Source: Ottelia alismoides
Taxonomy: Eukaryota; Streptophyta; Magnoliopsida; Alismatales; Hydrocharitaceae
Direction: 5' to 3'
DNA: 64,000 nucleotides
NCBI GenBank assembly: GCA_037367405.1
Contig: JAZKJV010002619.1
Location: forward strand, 124,001-188,000
The notes under the pieces were generated by a model that saw only the letters and a list, made by a program, of their open reading frames with translations, was not told where the DNA came from and ran no database searches. Both the position numbers and the translations under genes were made by a program. Numbering within the stretch: the first letter of the stretch is position 1; each line of letters starts with the position of its first letter. Below are positions 1 to 11,258 of this stretch, in pieces.

Positions 1-3000
1 TCGACCTTTCATCAATCGGAGGTCGTTTGTTATTTTTAAACCACGAAATTTAACCCCAAACCGAAACCGTATCTTGAAAATTTCGGGGATGCAAACCCGA
101 TCCAAAGTATGTCAATTTTATACTCATATTAATCATCATTCTGAAACGATCAAACCGAGATATTACATGTCGAAATCTGATATTCGAGGCGCGAATACGA
201 TTAACTTTAAGCTTTTCAAACAAAAAGAGTTTTGCTTTTAAATAAAAAAATAAATATTTATTTTATTTCTGTTGATTAGCAGGCTGCTGTAACCAGCAAT
301 GACCATTTGGCTTTCTAATTACTCTCCACATGGAGTTTCTTACACTTTCACTTGGCAATCAATTAAGCCTCACTTCTTTCTATATATACCATCCCTTTCC
401 CCTTATTTATTCCCATTTCCTCTCAAGTTCCAACCTAGAAGAGCATCTTCAGCCCTTCTCTTTTCCATGCAGTTGTTGTGCAACAGCCTGGAGCTGTTGA
501 TCCCCAAATTAGAACCAACTGCAACTCCATTTGGGAACCTAAATTGCAGTCCCAGCAGCACTGCTGTTGTATGCTACTCCAAAAGCTTGAAGCAGCAGTT
601 GTCGCCTCTCCATTGGAGCCTCCAAATGCAGCCCCCAATCTGGAGTTGTGGTCCTGCAACTTTAAGAGTTTCTACATGCAAATCAGTCCTCCTTCCTCCA
701 AAAATTTGATCTAATTAGGTACAATTCTAATACCTATCTTTTGTTGCCATGCATGTATAAAATCAACCCTCTTGTTGACATTCACATATTCTACAAATCT
801 TAATCGAATATTAGGGATTTCCCTTGGATTTTGGGGACATGGATATTGTTATGATTTTCTTGCAGGAGTTTTCTTTGCTGGTCATTTGATTTAGAAAGTA
901 TGATGTGTGTTTTGGATGAGCTAAATTTGAGCACCCATATTATCAAGTCTCTACTCTATTGGATTAATTTCTCCATTATCAACATTAACGTATAAATTTT
1001 TTTTATACATAATAAGCATGCATATCATCAAGGGAACCGATCATCTATAATAAAGATTTTGAAATTTGTTATTTTATTTCAACGTTTATGAACATATTTA
1101 CTCCAGTGAAATGTTAAATTTTAAGGATAGTTATTGGAAAGATTTCATAGATTTTATGCTACAGAAAATTTTAATTTAAATATTTATGTTGGTTTAAATT
1201 TTTTATTAAGACTGTTACTCTACTACTATACTGCTGTTTACTGTTCAAAAAATGGACGGTTGGTTGGGCATTAGAGTGACATTATGGAATGTAGGGGAAT
1301 TTGGTCTATTGATGCAAGATTGAACATATTGTAATATGGGTTCTGTAAAACAAAGATAATAAATGGAAGGTTATATGGAGGAAGTGTGAAATAGGAACGA
1401 ATTGCATCGTAAAGAGATATAATATTCGGGTTAGTTTCTATAGGTTCTTATCAATAGTTTGGAAGTGCATATTGGCAATTGAATTGGTACCGCCAGTCAC
1501 AAAAGGAAGCTCCGAGTCGTGACCACATAAGTTGAATTGAGAGAACTTGTGTGTAGGCGTTCTGGATTGGTTATCTTCGTTCATAGTTGAACAATTACCA
1601 TAGAGAAGTATTTTTTAAGCAGAAACGAGTTAAGGTATGTATCACTACCGTTGGCCTTAACAAAATAATATCAAGCATCTGAATAAGTAGATATGCGTGT
1701 CTCAGTGGTTACCATGTCGGGCATATGTTTCATGCATCTCTTCAAAATTTTATGGGAAAAATCTCTGAAACAAATACAGATAAGGAGTCGAATGAGATTC
1801 CATCCCACTTGTTGTCGGGTAGTCGATTTAACAGATATAACCATGTAACAGTTCTGAGCCAGTTCATGTGGAAATGTGGTAATGCAGTACATCCATTACC
1901 ATTAAATCTTGGGCCCCGGAGTATTGAATACTTTGTCACCTTTGTTCCATTTGTTTTGGAAAATCACCTTTAAGACAACCAGATTTTCCCTAATTTCTAC
2001 CCTTATAATCTTGATATACATGTCAGAAGCCCTTTCCTTTGATATGAGCTAAGGATATGATTTATTTTTTTGGGAGAACTAGTTCACATAACACGAGTTA
2101 GAATCTAAGTTGAGAATCAATAACGTTAGATATTATTTCCGATCATGGTGCCCTTTACACCTGACCATGCGAGGGCGCGGTGACCCTCAACTGGGCGGAA
2201 GAAAGGAATCCCGGATAGGGCAGCGGCCGCCAAGTGCGCGGGTATAGGATCACATTCCTTTTCACGGTTTTACGCGAGTTCGCAGTGATTTTACGCCTCG
2301 TTGGAATCCCGACTTTTGACCAATCCGCACCCCTCTGTTTTAGGATACCTAGGAAGGGGATCCTCGGTTTTAGTTTTTCGTACGAGCTCGTTTTCCCGTA
2401 CTAGCCGGGTCGTTTTCTAGAGTGACTTTCCAGAGAGTCTCTCCCACCCGTCTCTGGCACGTAGTTTTGGAGTAGACATTCCCTTCTATTGGACCGCACT
2501 TCCAATAAGAGGGCGAGACGGAAGAGTCTTCTTAGGAGACTACCTCATCGCTTGAGTTTTTGGTTACTTTTCTGCCAACAGGCTTGGTGATGCTACATTT
2601 GAGTCAGTCGCAATTGTGGATTGGAAGAATTACAATCAAAGTTGATTAGGTTATAATGTATCTTGGTTATAGGTTATAATGTATCTTGGTTAAGAGATGA
2701 AAACAATGATAAGTTGTGTTGGTTAGAATGAAATATAATTAAATTCGAGTCAAAATCCCTATAAGCTAGTGGATGTGTTAGGAACTTAGTTAGGATGCAT
2801 TATACAACACCGCATGCCTACATAGGCACACCAACTCTGAGACATTATTCACGCCTTAGAGTCAGAGTGTGAGGCTATAGAAAGACCACAGACTATCCAC
2901 TAAACTAAAAAGATAAATAGAATTAAGAATGAAATCAATCATCACATTATCATCCTAATATCAAGATCTACAACATGATCTAAATGACAAGATTATAATA

Positions 3001-3692
3001 TCTATATACGGGCCATTAACTATTATATGAATATATATATATATATATAATTTATGAGAAAATGGAGAAATCATATATACGGCATTAACCACGTTACAAG
3101 AATATGACATATAGAAAATAAGGAATAAAACATGAGGCAGTCCTTTAAAATAGCTCGAGAACCTTTTTCTACGCAAGTAGTGGTAGTTTTTAATTCATAA
3201 ATTATTGTCTACTTGCTTTCTTTTAAACATATAAAATTACCTGCTATTATTTAAACAGCTAATTGTATTCACATTTGTGACATCATCTTCTACCTTACAT
3301 GTGTGGCAGGCAAACGGCCTGCAGCATAGTAGCGGGTTGATGATTCATGATGATCGGGTTTATACTAGACGGTGCAGCTTCTTTTGTCACTTTTGTCTCA
3401 GCTTTTATTCAGTTAATGTAAATGTTCCATTTCTCTTCAGTACAAGTTTGGGATATTATATGTACTGTCAGTCTTTTATACATAATGTATAAATTATGAA
3501 ATTTAATGGAATATTAGTGGCACATGTTAATCTTGTTATCTTTATTAGCTCCATGATTGTGAATGTGGAATGAATGTCATATGCAGTACCAACGTAAAAA
3601 AATTCTCTGATTTTCAATACTTTGTGAGATCGTTTGCGAATGTAATAGTACGAATGCGACGTAAACGGGTGCCCAGATCCGAGGGCGTCACA
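1..3692 (+). mobile_element. Gypsy (Tekay/Del-like) LTR, copy A, 5' end outside window
   Basis: This is a very long LTR read on the plus strand. Its 3' terminus is the GGGCGTCACA at 3683-3692, which matches in reverse complement the ends of LTR-B (3911) and LTR-C (55783). Three stretches link it to the other copies: the first ~220 bases (complementary to 7300-7460 and 59930-60100), a GC-rich block at 2128-2590 (complementary to 4984-5440 and 56838-57300), and the terminal ~90 bases. A TATA-like TATATATA near 380 sits where an LTR promoter would be expected. The long frames in it (for example 299-709) are not conserved between copies. It interrupts Copia-1, whose sequence begins at 3693. Whether it is a 3' LTR or a solo LTR cannot be told because its 5' end is off the window. 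Confidence 0.85.
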
Positions 3693-3910
3693 TAGAGCAC
3701 ATTTCAGTTCCTACATATATATACTCCCTGGTAGATGGGTCATCATTGCGAATAGGTTTACTTACCCATCACAGAATAGGGGGAGGTGCATTTGACGTCA
3801 TCCATGCGCCTGCAGAATGTTTTACATGCTCCTGATTTTTAGATAAATTTACTTTCTATTAGTCAGATCACAAAGGATCTACATTGTCGTGTTATTTTTA
3901 ACCCATCTAC
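3693..3910 (+). pseudogene. Copia-1 segment a: protease to GAG-pre-integrase remnant
   Basis: This 218-bp stretch lies between LTR-A and LTR-B. It aligns by eye with 44050-44280 of Copia-4, the region just after the protease active site. Shared blocks include CAGAATGTT.TACATG and ATTAGTCAGAT..., followed by the codons for the 'SISQ..KDL' stretch. The same sequence continues at 11479 after LTR-B. It is out of frame in places and cannot code. Confidence 0.8.
3906..3910. repeat. Target-site duplication of LTR-B, left copy (TCTAC)
   Basis: TCTAC directly precedes the LTR-B terminus TGTGATCACT and is repeated at 11479-11483, directly after the other terminus GGGTGTCACA. A 5-bp duplication is the usual LTR retrotransposon signature. 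Confidence 0.9.
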
Positions 3911-6027
3911 TGTGATCACTCGAGATCTGGGTTACCCGTTTACACAACATTCACAGTACCACATTTGTTATCGATCGCATTAGGTTATAGAAAATGAGGG
4001 AAAATTTTGACATTTGAATGGCATTCACAATTTAATAATCAACCACAGAACAAGTACCGCCAAGGGATATTTGCATTATTTTTTATAAAATATTACATGT
4101 ATCAAAATTTTTGACATTTTGTACATGTATCCCAAAATATAACAAAAGAGAGAAATAAGCATTTACAATATCATGCACAAAAGCTATAATATGTGTACCG
4201 CCAAAATATCTAAACCTCAGAAGCTAGAAGTCCACCCATCAGATTATTGTGACGTAGGTGCTCTACTTGTCATCCATGTTAGGAAGAAAAGAAGGTCAAC
4301 ATAGGTTGAGTATAATCTAATTTATTAAAAATGGCAGCTATTTTAGTATTTTAAAAGAAAGCAAGTAGATAGGTGTTGGCATTTAAATTTAACAAGCTAC
4401 TTGCAAGGAAGTTGGTTTTCAAGTTATTCTGTATATGAATCCCCTTGTTCACTCACCACCTCAACTAATCATACTTAATACTTTCATTTATTTATAATAT
4501 TCATATTTACGCTATCATCATTTTATTATTTATAAGTTATGTTGATGGATCTTAGTAAGTATAGAAGATGTGTCTCATGTTCTGATTCTTCCTTGTTAAA
4601 TCTCTTAAGCTTCGTGGATAGTTTGTGGTCTTGATCCATATGAAACCCCGCACTATGACTCTAAGGTATGAAGAAAACTTTAAGGTTGGGGTGCCTCCAT
4701 AGGCATGCGGTGGAATATAATGCATTCTAACTAGCTTCCCAATACGTCCACTAGCATCATCTAACAACTGTAGTCTTCAGTATATAACCGTATAAGATTT
4801 TCATTCTTCCTTGTCTTATTCCAAGTCTCAATGATTAATTACTTCTTTTATTCACTATGTGATCACGATGGTGGAGGTGAACTAGATATCAATTATTTCC
4901 TTTATCGTTGTTGAGAGATGAAAGATTTGATGATGCATCTTATTAATGTTGATGATTGATGATGATTTCCATGATCTAAAGTTTATCCTCGCCAACACCT
5001 ATTGATGGAATAGTAACCAAACTCAAGCGATGAGGAAGAGCCCTTCCGTCTTGTTTTCCCAGAGGAAGAGCAGTCCAGGAGAAGGCTAGGCATACTCAAA
5101 AATTACGCCCTGAGACGAGTGGGAGAGACTCTCCCGATTGAGTCACTCCAAATCGGCTTGACCGATATGGGAAAAACGAGTTCGAAGAACAAAATCAAGG
5201 CTCCTCCAGTCTAGGCACCCTACTGAAAACAGAGTCAGAGGAATTGGTCAAACTAAAGCATATGGATCCAACGAAGTGTAAAAATTGCAAGCTCGCGAAA
5301 ACCATACAAAGGACTGGGATCCTATACCCACGCACTGAGCGGGCTTTGCCCTAACTGGGCTTTCTATCTCCCGCCCAGTTGAGGGTCACCACATCCTCGC
5401 ACAGTCAGGTGTAAGGGTCACCATGACCAGCACAGTTAATTATCATCACTGATTCACCATCATCCCCACTTACTTGATTACTCAATCCTTTCTCAATCCC
5501 TTCTGCGGTTAACTTTACAGATGTAGGTATTTTGTCAATAGTCTTAGCAATAGTGATCTATAATTAGTATATTATACTTATGAATCAATTGATGAGAAGG
5601 GTATACATATAAGAAGGGTATACTTATGATCTCAGGAAATCATTTGTTGGATTTAAAAAAGAAGGGTATACATATACTAATATTTGTAGTTCAAATATCT
5701 TCTTTAAGGTCATGAGACTTGGACTAATAATTGATCTATAATTCGTGAGGTTTTTTAGTCATAATGATCTCATGAAATCATTTGTTGGATTTAAAAGAGA
5801 AGGGTATACATATACTAATACTTGTAGTTCAAATATCTTATATAAGGTCATGAGACTTGGACTAATAATTGATCTGATTTTAAGCATAATTAATACTAAC
5901 TCCAATATGTTACGACTTTAAAACATGGATTTTGGAGCTAATTAATAGTCTAAAATTAAAGTCAATTTTATGCAAGATACCTAACTTCTTTACCTTTTAA
6001 AACATAATTTTTGTAGCTCATTATTGT

Positions 6028-6590
6028 TCTGAAATTTAGGCATATTTGCACGTTAAAATCATAACTTTTCACCTTTTATAACATAATTTCTTATGCCTAT
6101 CAATAGGTCTGAAATTTAGCTTAAGTGCATGCATAAACACTTAATTCCATTCTAAACTTGTATTCTGAAGTTATTTCATTGGTCTGAACTTAGAGTTAAT
6201 CTCATGCAAAGATATCATGTTAAAACCCCTAATATATCACTTTTTAAAACATAATTTCTGGAGCAAATTATAGGTCTGAAATTTGACTCAATTACATGTG
6301 AAACACCCCCAAATCTTTCACATTTTAACATGAAATCAGAGCATAAACAGTGGTCTGATTTTAGGTCCAATTATATGCAAATCACCCTAAATCTTTCAAA
6401 TTTTAACATGAAATCAGAGTATAAGCATTGATCGAATTAGGTTCAATTACATGCAAATCACCCCCAAATCTTTCACATTTTAACATGAAATCAAAGCAGA
6501 AACTGCGGTCTGATTTTAGGTCGACTTACCTGCAAATCAACACCAAATCTTTCACATTTTAACATGAAATCAAAGCTATTTAAATGATGA
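6028..6590. repeat. Tandem array of ~78-bp units inside LTR-B
   Basis: About seven units start near 6028, 6108, 6182, 6272, 6351, 6430 and 6507. Each begins with a variant of GGTCTGAAATTTAG and contains a variant of CTTTCACATTTTAACATGAAA. The last four units are closely similar and the earlier ones are diverged. The array lies in the LTR upstream of the Gln/Ala-like CAGCAG-rich stretch. I see no matching array in LTR-A or LTR-C. Confidence 0.85.
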
Positions 6591-7470
6591 TCTATCCCAC
6601 GTAAAACTCCACTTTTTCATCTAATTTCAGAGGCGAACAGTAGGTTTTGAATTTGTTTTTAACATGCATGGAAGGCAGCAAGAGGGAAGGGAAGATTGCA
6701 GCTTGAATCTTCAATTTTGGAGGAGATTTGGGCTTGGATCAAGGCATGCAGCAGGGAGCACAGCTCCTTTGGTTGCTTTGACACTAGCAGCTGCTCCTTG
6801 GAGGAAAGCAGCAGCACAACTGCTTGAAGGAGATCTAATTGGAAAGGGAAGCAGCTTGCAGCTGGAAGAAAGGCAGTAGCAGCAGCTTGGTCAGCTACTT
6901 AGCTTGGCAGCAGCTGCTCAGATGTTGGTCAGCAGCTGCAGCCCAGCTACTTGCGCAGCAACTCCTGCTGTAATCAGAAGAGTTGCAACAAGAGCTCCAG
7001 CAGCTTTCAGGGACTGGCTCGACAGCACGGAGAGAAAGGGTTGAGGCTCCTTCGGTTGGAAAGAAATTAGGGAATTTATGAGAGAAAGAAAGACGGGAGG
7101 GTGGGTTGATATAAATAAGAAGAGAAAAGACTTTAGTGTTTGCCAAGTAGAAGGAAGAAGGCAAGTGTTGAGGCTGGAAATTGACACTTGTCATATAATT
7201 TTTTTTATCGTTTATCGCCCACTCTATGTGAAATACCAAAGTCATCTGCATTTCCATCCTGAATCTCTTATTCAGATGAATAATAGCTTGTTTTGACCGT
7301 CTCTGAATGACGATTAAAATGAATATAATATTCATATGCTTTTGACCTGAGATGAATTCAGAAATTGTCGAGATATGGTTTTGATTTGCGATTAAATTTT
7401 GTAATTTTAAATGGTCAAACGACCTCCGATTGACGAACGGTCGATTTCATTGGTCTTATTTTGTTGAATC

Positions 7471-7485
7471 AAATTTTATGGTGGT
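7471..7485. repeat. Target-site duplication of the RTE LINE, left copy
   Basis: The 15-bp AAATTTTATGGTGGT occurs here and again, perfectly, at 11244-11258 directly after the RTE tail. A long variable-length duplication is typical of LINE insertion by target-primed reverse transcription. Confidence 0.95.
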
Positions 7486-7569
7486 AACTCAGCCATGGCT
7501 GGTCTCAAGCTCGAGTAAATGAGGAGGGTTGCGTTAGGTAGCCGACAGCCAGCGTAAAACAGTCGGAGA

Positions 7570-7620
7570 CAACTTCCTAAATAATATTTTTTTAAAAAAA
7601 AAATACTATTTAGGAAGTTG
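7570..7620. repeat. 25-bp near-perfect inverted repeat in RTE 5' region
   Basis: CAACTTCCTAAATAATATTT and its reverse complement meet around an A/T-only centre, with arms about 7570-7594 and 7596-7620. One mismatch (AAT versus AGT) is visible. As RNA it would form a strong hairpin just upstream of the first ATG of the LINE (7647). The SINE-like copy at 49093-49291 carries the flanking RTE 5' sequence but lacks this palindrome, which suggests it is a later small insertion. Confidence 0.75.
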
Positions 7621-7646
7621 CATCATGACAGTCCAATCTTTTCAAC

Positions 7647-7926
7647 ATGGATTTAAGCAAACATACAGATTTCGTTGGGGCGTTCCCTACTTGCGACGTG
7701 TTGCATCGTCCGAATGCAATGAAAAATTGGCAAGGGCCGCTACATCGGAACTTAGATGTAGTTCAAAATTTGCAAGGGTTCTCGCATAAGGAACGCATGC
7801 GGGTAATTATGCTAGTTCCGCTGCATCACCGTCCGGATGCAGTCCAAAATTTACAAGGGTTTTCGCAAAATGGACGCATGCGAATACAGAAGTTAGTCCA
7901 AAAGAGATTGCAACGGAAGTTGCGGA
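7647..7926 (+). pseudogene. RTE ORF, N-terminal extension before the endonuclease
   Basis: The frame opens with MDLSKHTD and runs to LQRKLR, where the MITE begins. If the MITE and one copy of its 8-bp duplication are ignored, the frame continues directly into ISSWNIG, the start of the endonuclease, so this is the true N-terminus of the LINE protein. The extension contains an internal repeat: V(V/A)QNLQGFS followed by RMR occurs twice (around 7760-7810 and 7830-7880). I do not recognise its function. Confidence 0.75.
7919..7926. repeat. Target-site duplication of hAT-like MITE, left copy (GTTGCGGA)
   Basis: GTTGCGGA is repeated perfectly at 8359-8366 on the other side of the MITE. Eight bases is the hAT-superfamily duplication length. 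Confidence 0.92.
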
Positions 7927-8358
7927 CACTGTTGTAAAAGTCGCCCGACTAGGCCGATTAGTCGGCCCGACTAGTCGAGTAGGTGGGGTAGCCGACTCGA
8001 CTAGGCCTAGTCGGCCCTTAGTCGGTCAACCCGACTAATCGGGCCGACTAGTCCGCCTAGTCGCCCGACTACAAGGCCGACTTTCAATTTTTTTAAAAGC
8101 AAACTTATTCTAATATGCTTAATGTTATATTTAAAGATAATTACTTCTTTTATTTCATTATGATAGTATAAAAAATATACAAATCAATACAAATACATAA
8201 GAATATGTGTATAAAAATTGATTTATATATTTAAAATAACTAAAAAAATTCAAAACCGACTAATGGCCGACTAAATCCGATTAGTCGGCCGACTGCCGAT
8301 TAATCCTTAGTCAGTGACCCTACCGACCGAGTACCGACTACCGCTTTCTGCAACCTTG
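7927..8358. mobile_element. hAT-like MITE inside the RTE reading frame
   Basis: This 432-bp non-coding element has perfect 8-bp flanking duplications (GTTGCGGA). Its termini are imperfect inverted repeats: CACTGTTGTAAAAGTCG at the left, and on the complement of the right end CAAGGTTGCAGAAAGCG, with about 11 of 17 positions matching. Both subterminal regions are packed with short GTCGG/CCGAC and CGACTAGTCGG motifs in both directions, resembling clustered transposase-binding sites of hAT elements. The AT-rich middle (about 8090-8250) codes for nothing. Its insertion split the RTE protein between KLR and ISSW. Confidence 0.9.
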
Positions 8359-8366
8359 GTTGCGGA

Positions 8367-9121
8367 TTAGTAGTTGGAATATTGGCACTTTAACTGGAAA
8401 AATGATGGAGATAGTGGATACGATGGAAAGAAGGAAGATTCATATACTATGTCTTCAAAAGACTAAATGGGTTGGAGAGAAAGCAAGGGAGATCGAAAAG
8501 ACAGGCTTTAAACTTTGGTATTCAGGTAAAGATAAGGGTAGAAATGGTGTTAGAGTGGTTGTTCATAAGGATTTGAAGGCTTGTGTGGTTGAGGTGCAAA
8601 GATTAGGGAATCGGATTATTTTGCTAAAATTGATGCTTGAAGAAAAAAATCTGAATATAATGTTAATTTATGCACCGCAAATTGGTTTAGATGAAATGAC
8701 TAAACAAGCTTTTTGGGAGGATCTAGATAAGATTTTACAAGGAATCTCACAATGAGAGATGATTTGCATAGGTGGGGATCTTAATGGACGTGTAGGAAAA
8801 GATGCTTCATGGTATGCTAGTGTTCATGAAAGACATGGTTTTGGGGATAGAAATGAAGTGAGAAAAGTCATCATGGATTTTATAACGACATATTATCTTT
8901 TCAAAGCAAGCAATATCTTCAAGAAGAGGGATGAACATTTAATTACTTATAAGAGTGGGCCAACTAGAACACAGATAGATTACTTTGCGTTGAGGAGAAG
9001 AGATCGGTTGTGTTGTAAAGACTGCAAAGTAATCCCAGGAGAGAGTTTGACAACCCAACATCGCATGTTAGTCTTGGATGTACAAAAAAATAGGACTGGT
9101 AAAGAAAAGGAGGGTTCCTAA
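8367..9121 (+). pseudogene. RTE endonuclease domain (APE type), with in-frame stop
   Basis: The frame begins at the SSWNIGTLTGK motif, continues through LCLQKTKWVGEKA (the family has Q.T.W), LIYAPQIG, GGDLNGRVG (the family GDfN..iG motif), and ends around TQIDYFALRRRDR. This is the apurinic-endonuclease fold that nicks target DNA to prime reverse transcription. A TGA at 8753-8755 separates two parts in the same frame (8360-8755 and 8759-9121). The end of the domain (SDH in active copies) is changed here to TTQHRM, which keeps the catalytic-type His. Coding sequence with stops continues to 9374. Confidence 0.85.
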
Positions 9122-9374
9122 GATCACTAGAACCAGATGGTGGAATTTTCCATTGAAGCAATCGAGCTTCAGGGAGAAGATTTTAGAAGACTTATCTTGG
9201 GATTGTAGCGGAAGTGCAAACGAGATGTAGGAGGCACTAGCATCTTGTATCTGAAAGGTAACCAAGGAGATGTTAGGCGAGTCAAAGGGAAGAGCCCCAA
9301 GTCAAAAGGAGGCTTGGTGGTGGAGTAAAGGGGTGTAAGAGAAGCTAAAAATTAAAAAAGCATGCTTTAAAGTT

Positions 9375-11212
9375 ATGTTTAACGATAGAACGGAGGAAAC
9401 TGTCACAAACTACAAAATAGCGAAGAAGGAAGCAAAGAAGGCTGTAAACGATGCTAAGTCAAAAGATTATAAAATTTTATATAAAAATCTCAACTCTAAG
9501 GAGGGTCAGAAGGATATATTTAGGTTGGCCAAGGCAAGAGAAAGAAAGACCAAAGACCTTTCTCAAGTGAGATGCATTAAGGACGCGGAAGGTCACGTGC
9601 TTGTTACTCAGAAGGATGTAGAGACTAGATGGGAGCAGTACTTCCATAAACTTTTCATTGGGGAAGGAAATAGAGAGATCACTTTGGGTCATCTAGCTAG
9701 TAGTAAAAATTACTTGAACCGTACAAGCTATAGACGGATACAAAGAAAGGAAGTAGAGGAGGCTTTGAAGGTTATGAGACCTCGGAAAGGTGTGGGACCG
9801 GATGACATCCCTGTAGAAGTATGGAGAGTTTTAGGTGATCGCGGTTTGACTTAGCTAACGAATCTATTCAATGTTATTTGGCGAAGTAAGAAAATGCCTG
9901 AAGATTGGAGGAGTATCGTGGTGCCTCTTTATAAGAATAAAGGAGACATTCAAAATTGTTCAAATTACAGAGGTATCAAGCTGATGAGTCACACTATGAA
10001 AATTTGGGAACGTATGATCGAAAGAAGGTTGAGGCAAGTTTCCAACGTAAAAGAAAACCAATTCGGATTCATGTCAGGTCGCTCAACTATTGAAGGCTTG
10101 AAGCCATCCATTTGTTGAGGAGAACAATGGAGATTTATAGAGCTAAAAGGAAGAACCTTCATATGATCTTTATTGATTTGGAGAGGGCTTATGATTTTGT
10201 CCCACGAGAGATATTGTGGAGAGTTTTGGAGAAGAGAGAAGTACGTCTCCTATGCATTAACCTCATAAAGGACATGTATGACAGGGCTTTATCTTGTGTA
10301 AGGACCCCGTCTGGGAAGACTGGCTATTTTGACATCAACATTGGTTTACATCAAGGTTCAGCTTTGAGTCCATTTCTTTTTATTTTGATTATAGACGAGT
10401 TGACAAGTCACATTCAGAAAAAATTATCTTGGTGTATGTTATTTGCTGATGATATTGTATTGATTGACGGGACTAGAGATGGAGTAAATGAGAAGCCTGA
10501 TGTATGGAGACATGAGATGGAGAGTAAAGGATTTCGTATAAGTTGGGCTAAGACGGAATATATGGAGTGCACCTTTGATGGAAGCAATGGTGAAGGAATC
10601 GAGGTGAAGAATGGTGATGATAACATTCGAAAGAAAGATTCTTTTAGATATCTGGGATCTATTTTGCAGCATGATAGGGAAATTGATGGAGATGTTACTA
10701 ATAGAATAAATGCAGGCTGGCTAAAGTGGGGAGGAGCCTCTCTTGTTCTCTGTGATAAGAAAATTTCTTTAAAAATTAAAGGAAAGATTTACAAAGCAGT
10801 CGTGAGACCTGCTATACTCTATGGATCTGAATGTTGGGCTGTGAACAATAAACATGTGCAGAGAATGGTTGTAGCAAAAATGAAAATGCTAAGACGGATG
10901 TGTGGACATGTAAAGATCGGATTCGAAATGACGCAATCAGAAAGAAAGACAGTTGGTGTAGCTCCCATCGAGGATAAGATGCGAGAAAACCGCTTAAGAT
11001 GGTTTGGTCATTTGCAAAGAAGATCAACTAATGCACCAGTTAGGAGATGCGAGTGTTGGGATGTTGAAGCGGCTAAGAGAGGACAAGGACGGTCCAAGAA
11101 GTGTTGGAAAGAGACCATACGAAGTGATCTTAGTTTTGTGGATATAGGCTCGGGATTGGCCCAAGATAGATCTGAATGGAGGCGAAGAATCCATGTAGCC
11201 AACCCTACTTAA
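9375..11212 (+). pseudogene. RTE reverse transcriptase domain, frameshifted
   Basis: Three overlapping open stretches make up the RT: 9375-9854, 9894-10118 and 10112-11212 (another frame). Recognisable RT landmarks are GPDDIPVEVW, the fingers motif YRGIKLM, FIDLERAYDF, GLHQGSALSPFLF, the catalytic FADD at 10442-10453, and the downstream FRYLGSI and LRWFGH. RTE proteins end with the segment seen here (GRSKKCWKET, then DRSEWRRRIHVANPT). A frameshift lies near 10115 and a stop near 9852. The catalytic FADD is intact, so inactivation is through breaks rather than active-site loss. Confidence 0.9.
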
Positions 11213-11243
11213 TTGTGGGAAAAGGCTTTATTATTGTTGTTGT

Positions 11244-11258
11244 AAATTTTATGGTGGT
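11244..11258. repeat. Target-site duplication of the RTE LINE, right copy
   Basis: This is the perfect second copy of AAATTTTATGGTGGT (see 7471-7485). LTR-B sequence resumes directly after it. Confidence 0.95.

Larger units (their letters stand above)
7486..11243 (+). mobile_element. RTE-type non-LTR retrotransposon (LINE), near full length
   Basis: A 3.76-kb LINE lies between perfect 15-bp target duplications (7471-7485 and 11244-11258). It has a single coding region in the order N-terminal extension (7647 on), APE-type endonuclease, then reverse transcriptase with FADD. It ends in AAAGGCTTTATTATTGTTGTTGT; this (TTG)n-like tail is what plant RTE elements have in place of poly(A). The 5' region (CTCAGCCATGGCTGG... 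and GTAGCCGACAGCCAGCG...) is close to the insertion point, so it may be almost complete at its 5' end. The frame is broken by a hAT-like MITE (7927-8358), an in-frame TGA (8753-8755) and at least two frameshifts, so this copy is inactive. It lies inside LTR-B. Confidence 0.93.

Noticed and set aside
299..709. 136-aa plus-strand frame
   Set aside because: Lies within LTR-A. The frame is not kept in the matching parts of LTR-B and LTR-C, and its composition comes from CAGCAG/CTC-rich sequence.
6664..7335. Several frames of 70-146 aa on both strands
   Set aside because: CAGCAG-rich LTR sequence is open in many phases at once. No frame is shared with LTR-C at 58900-59500.
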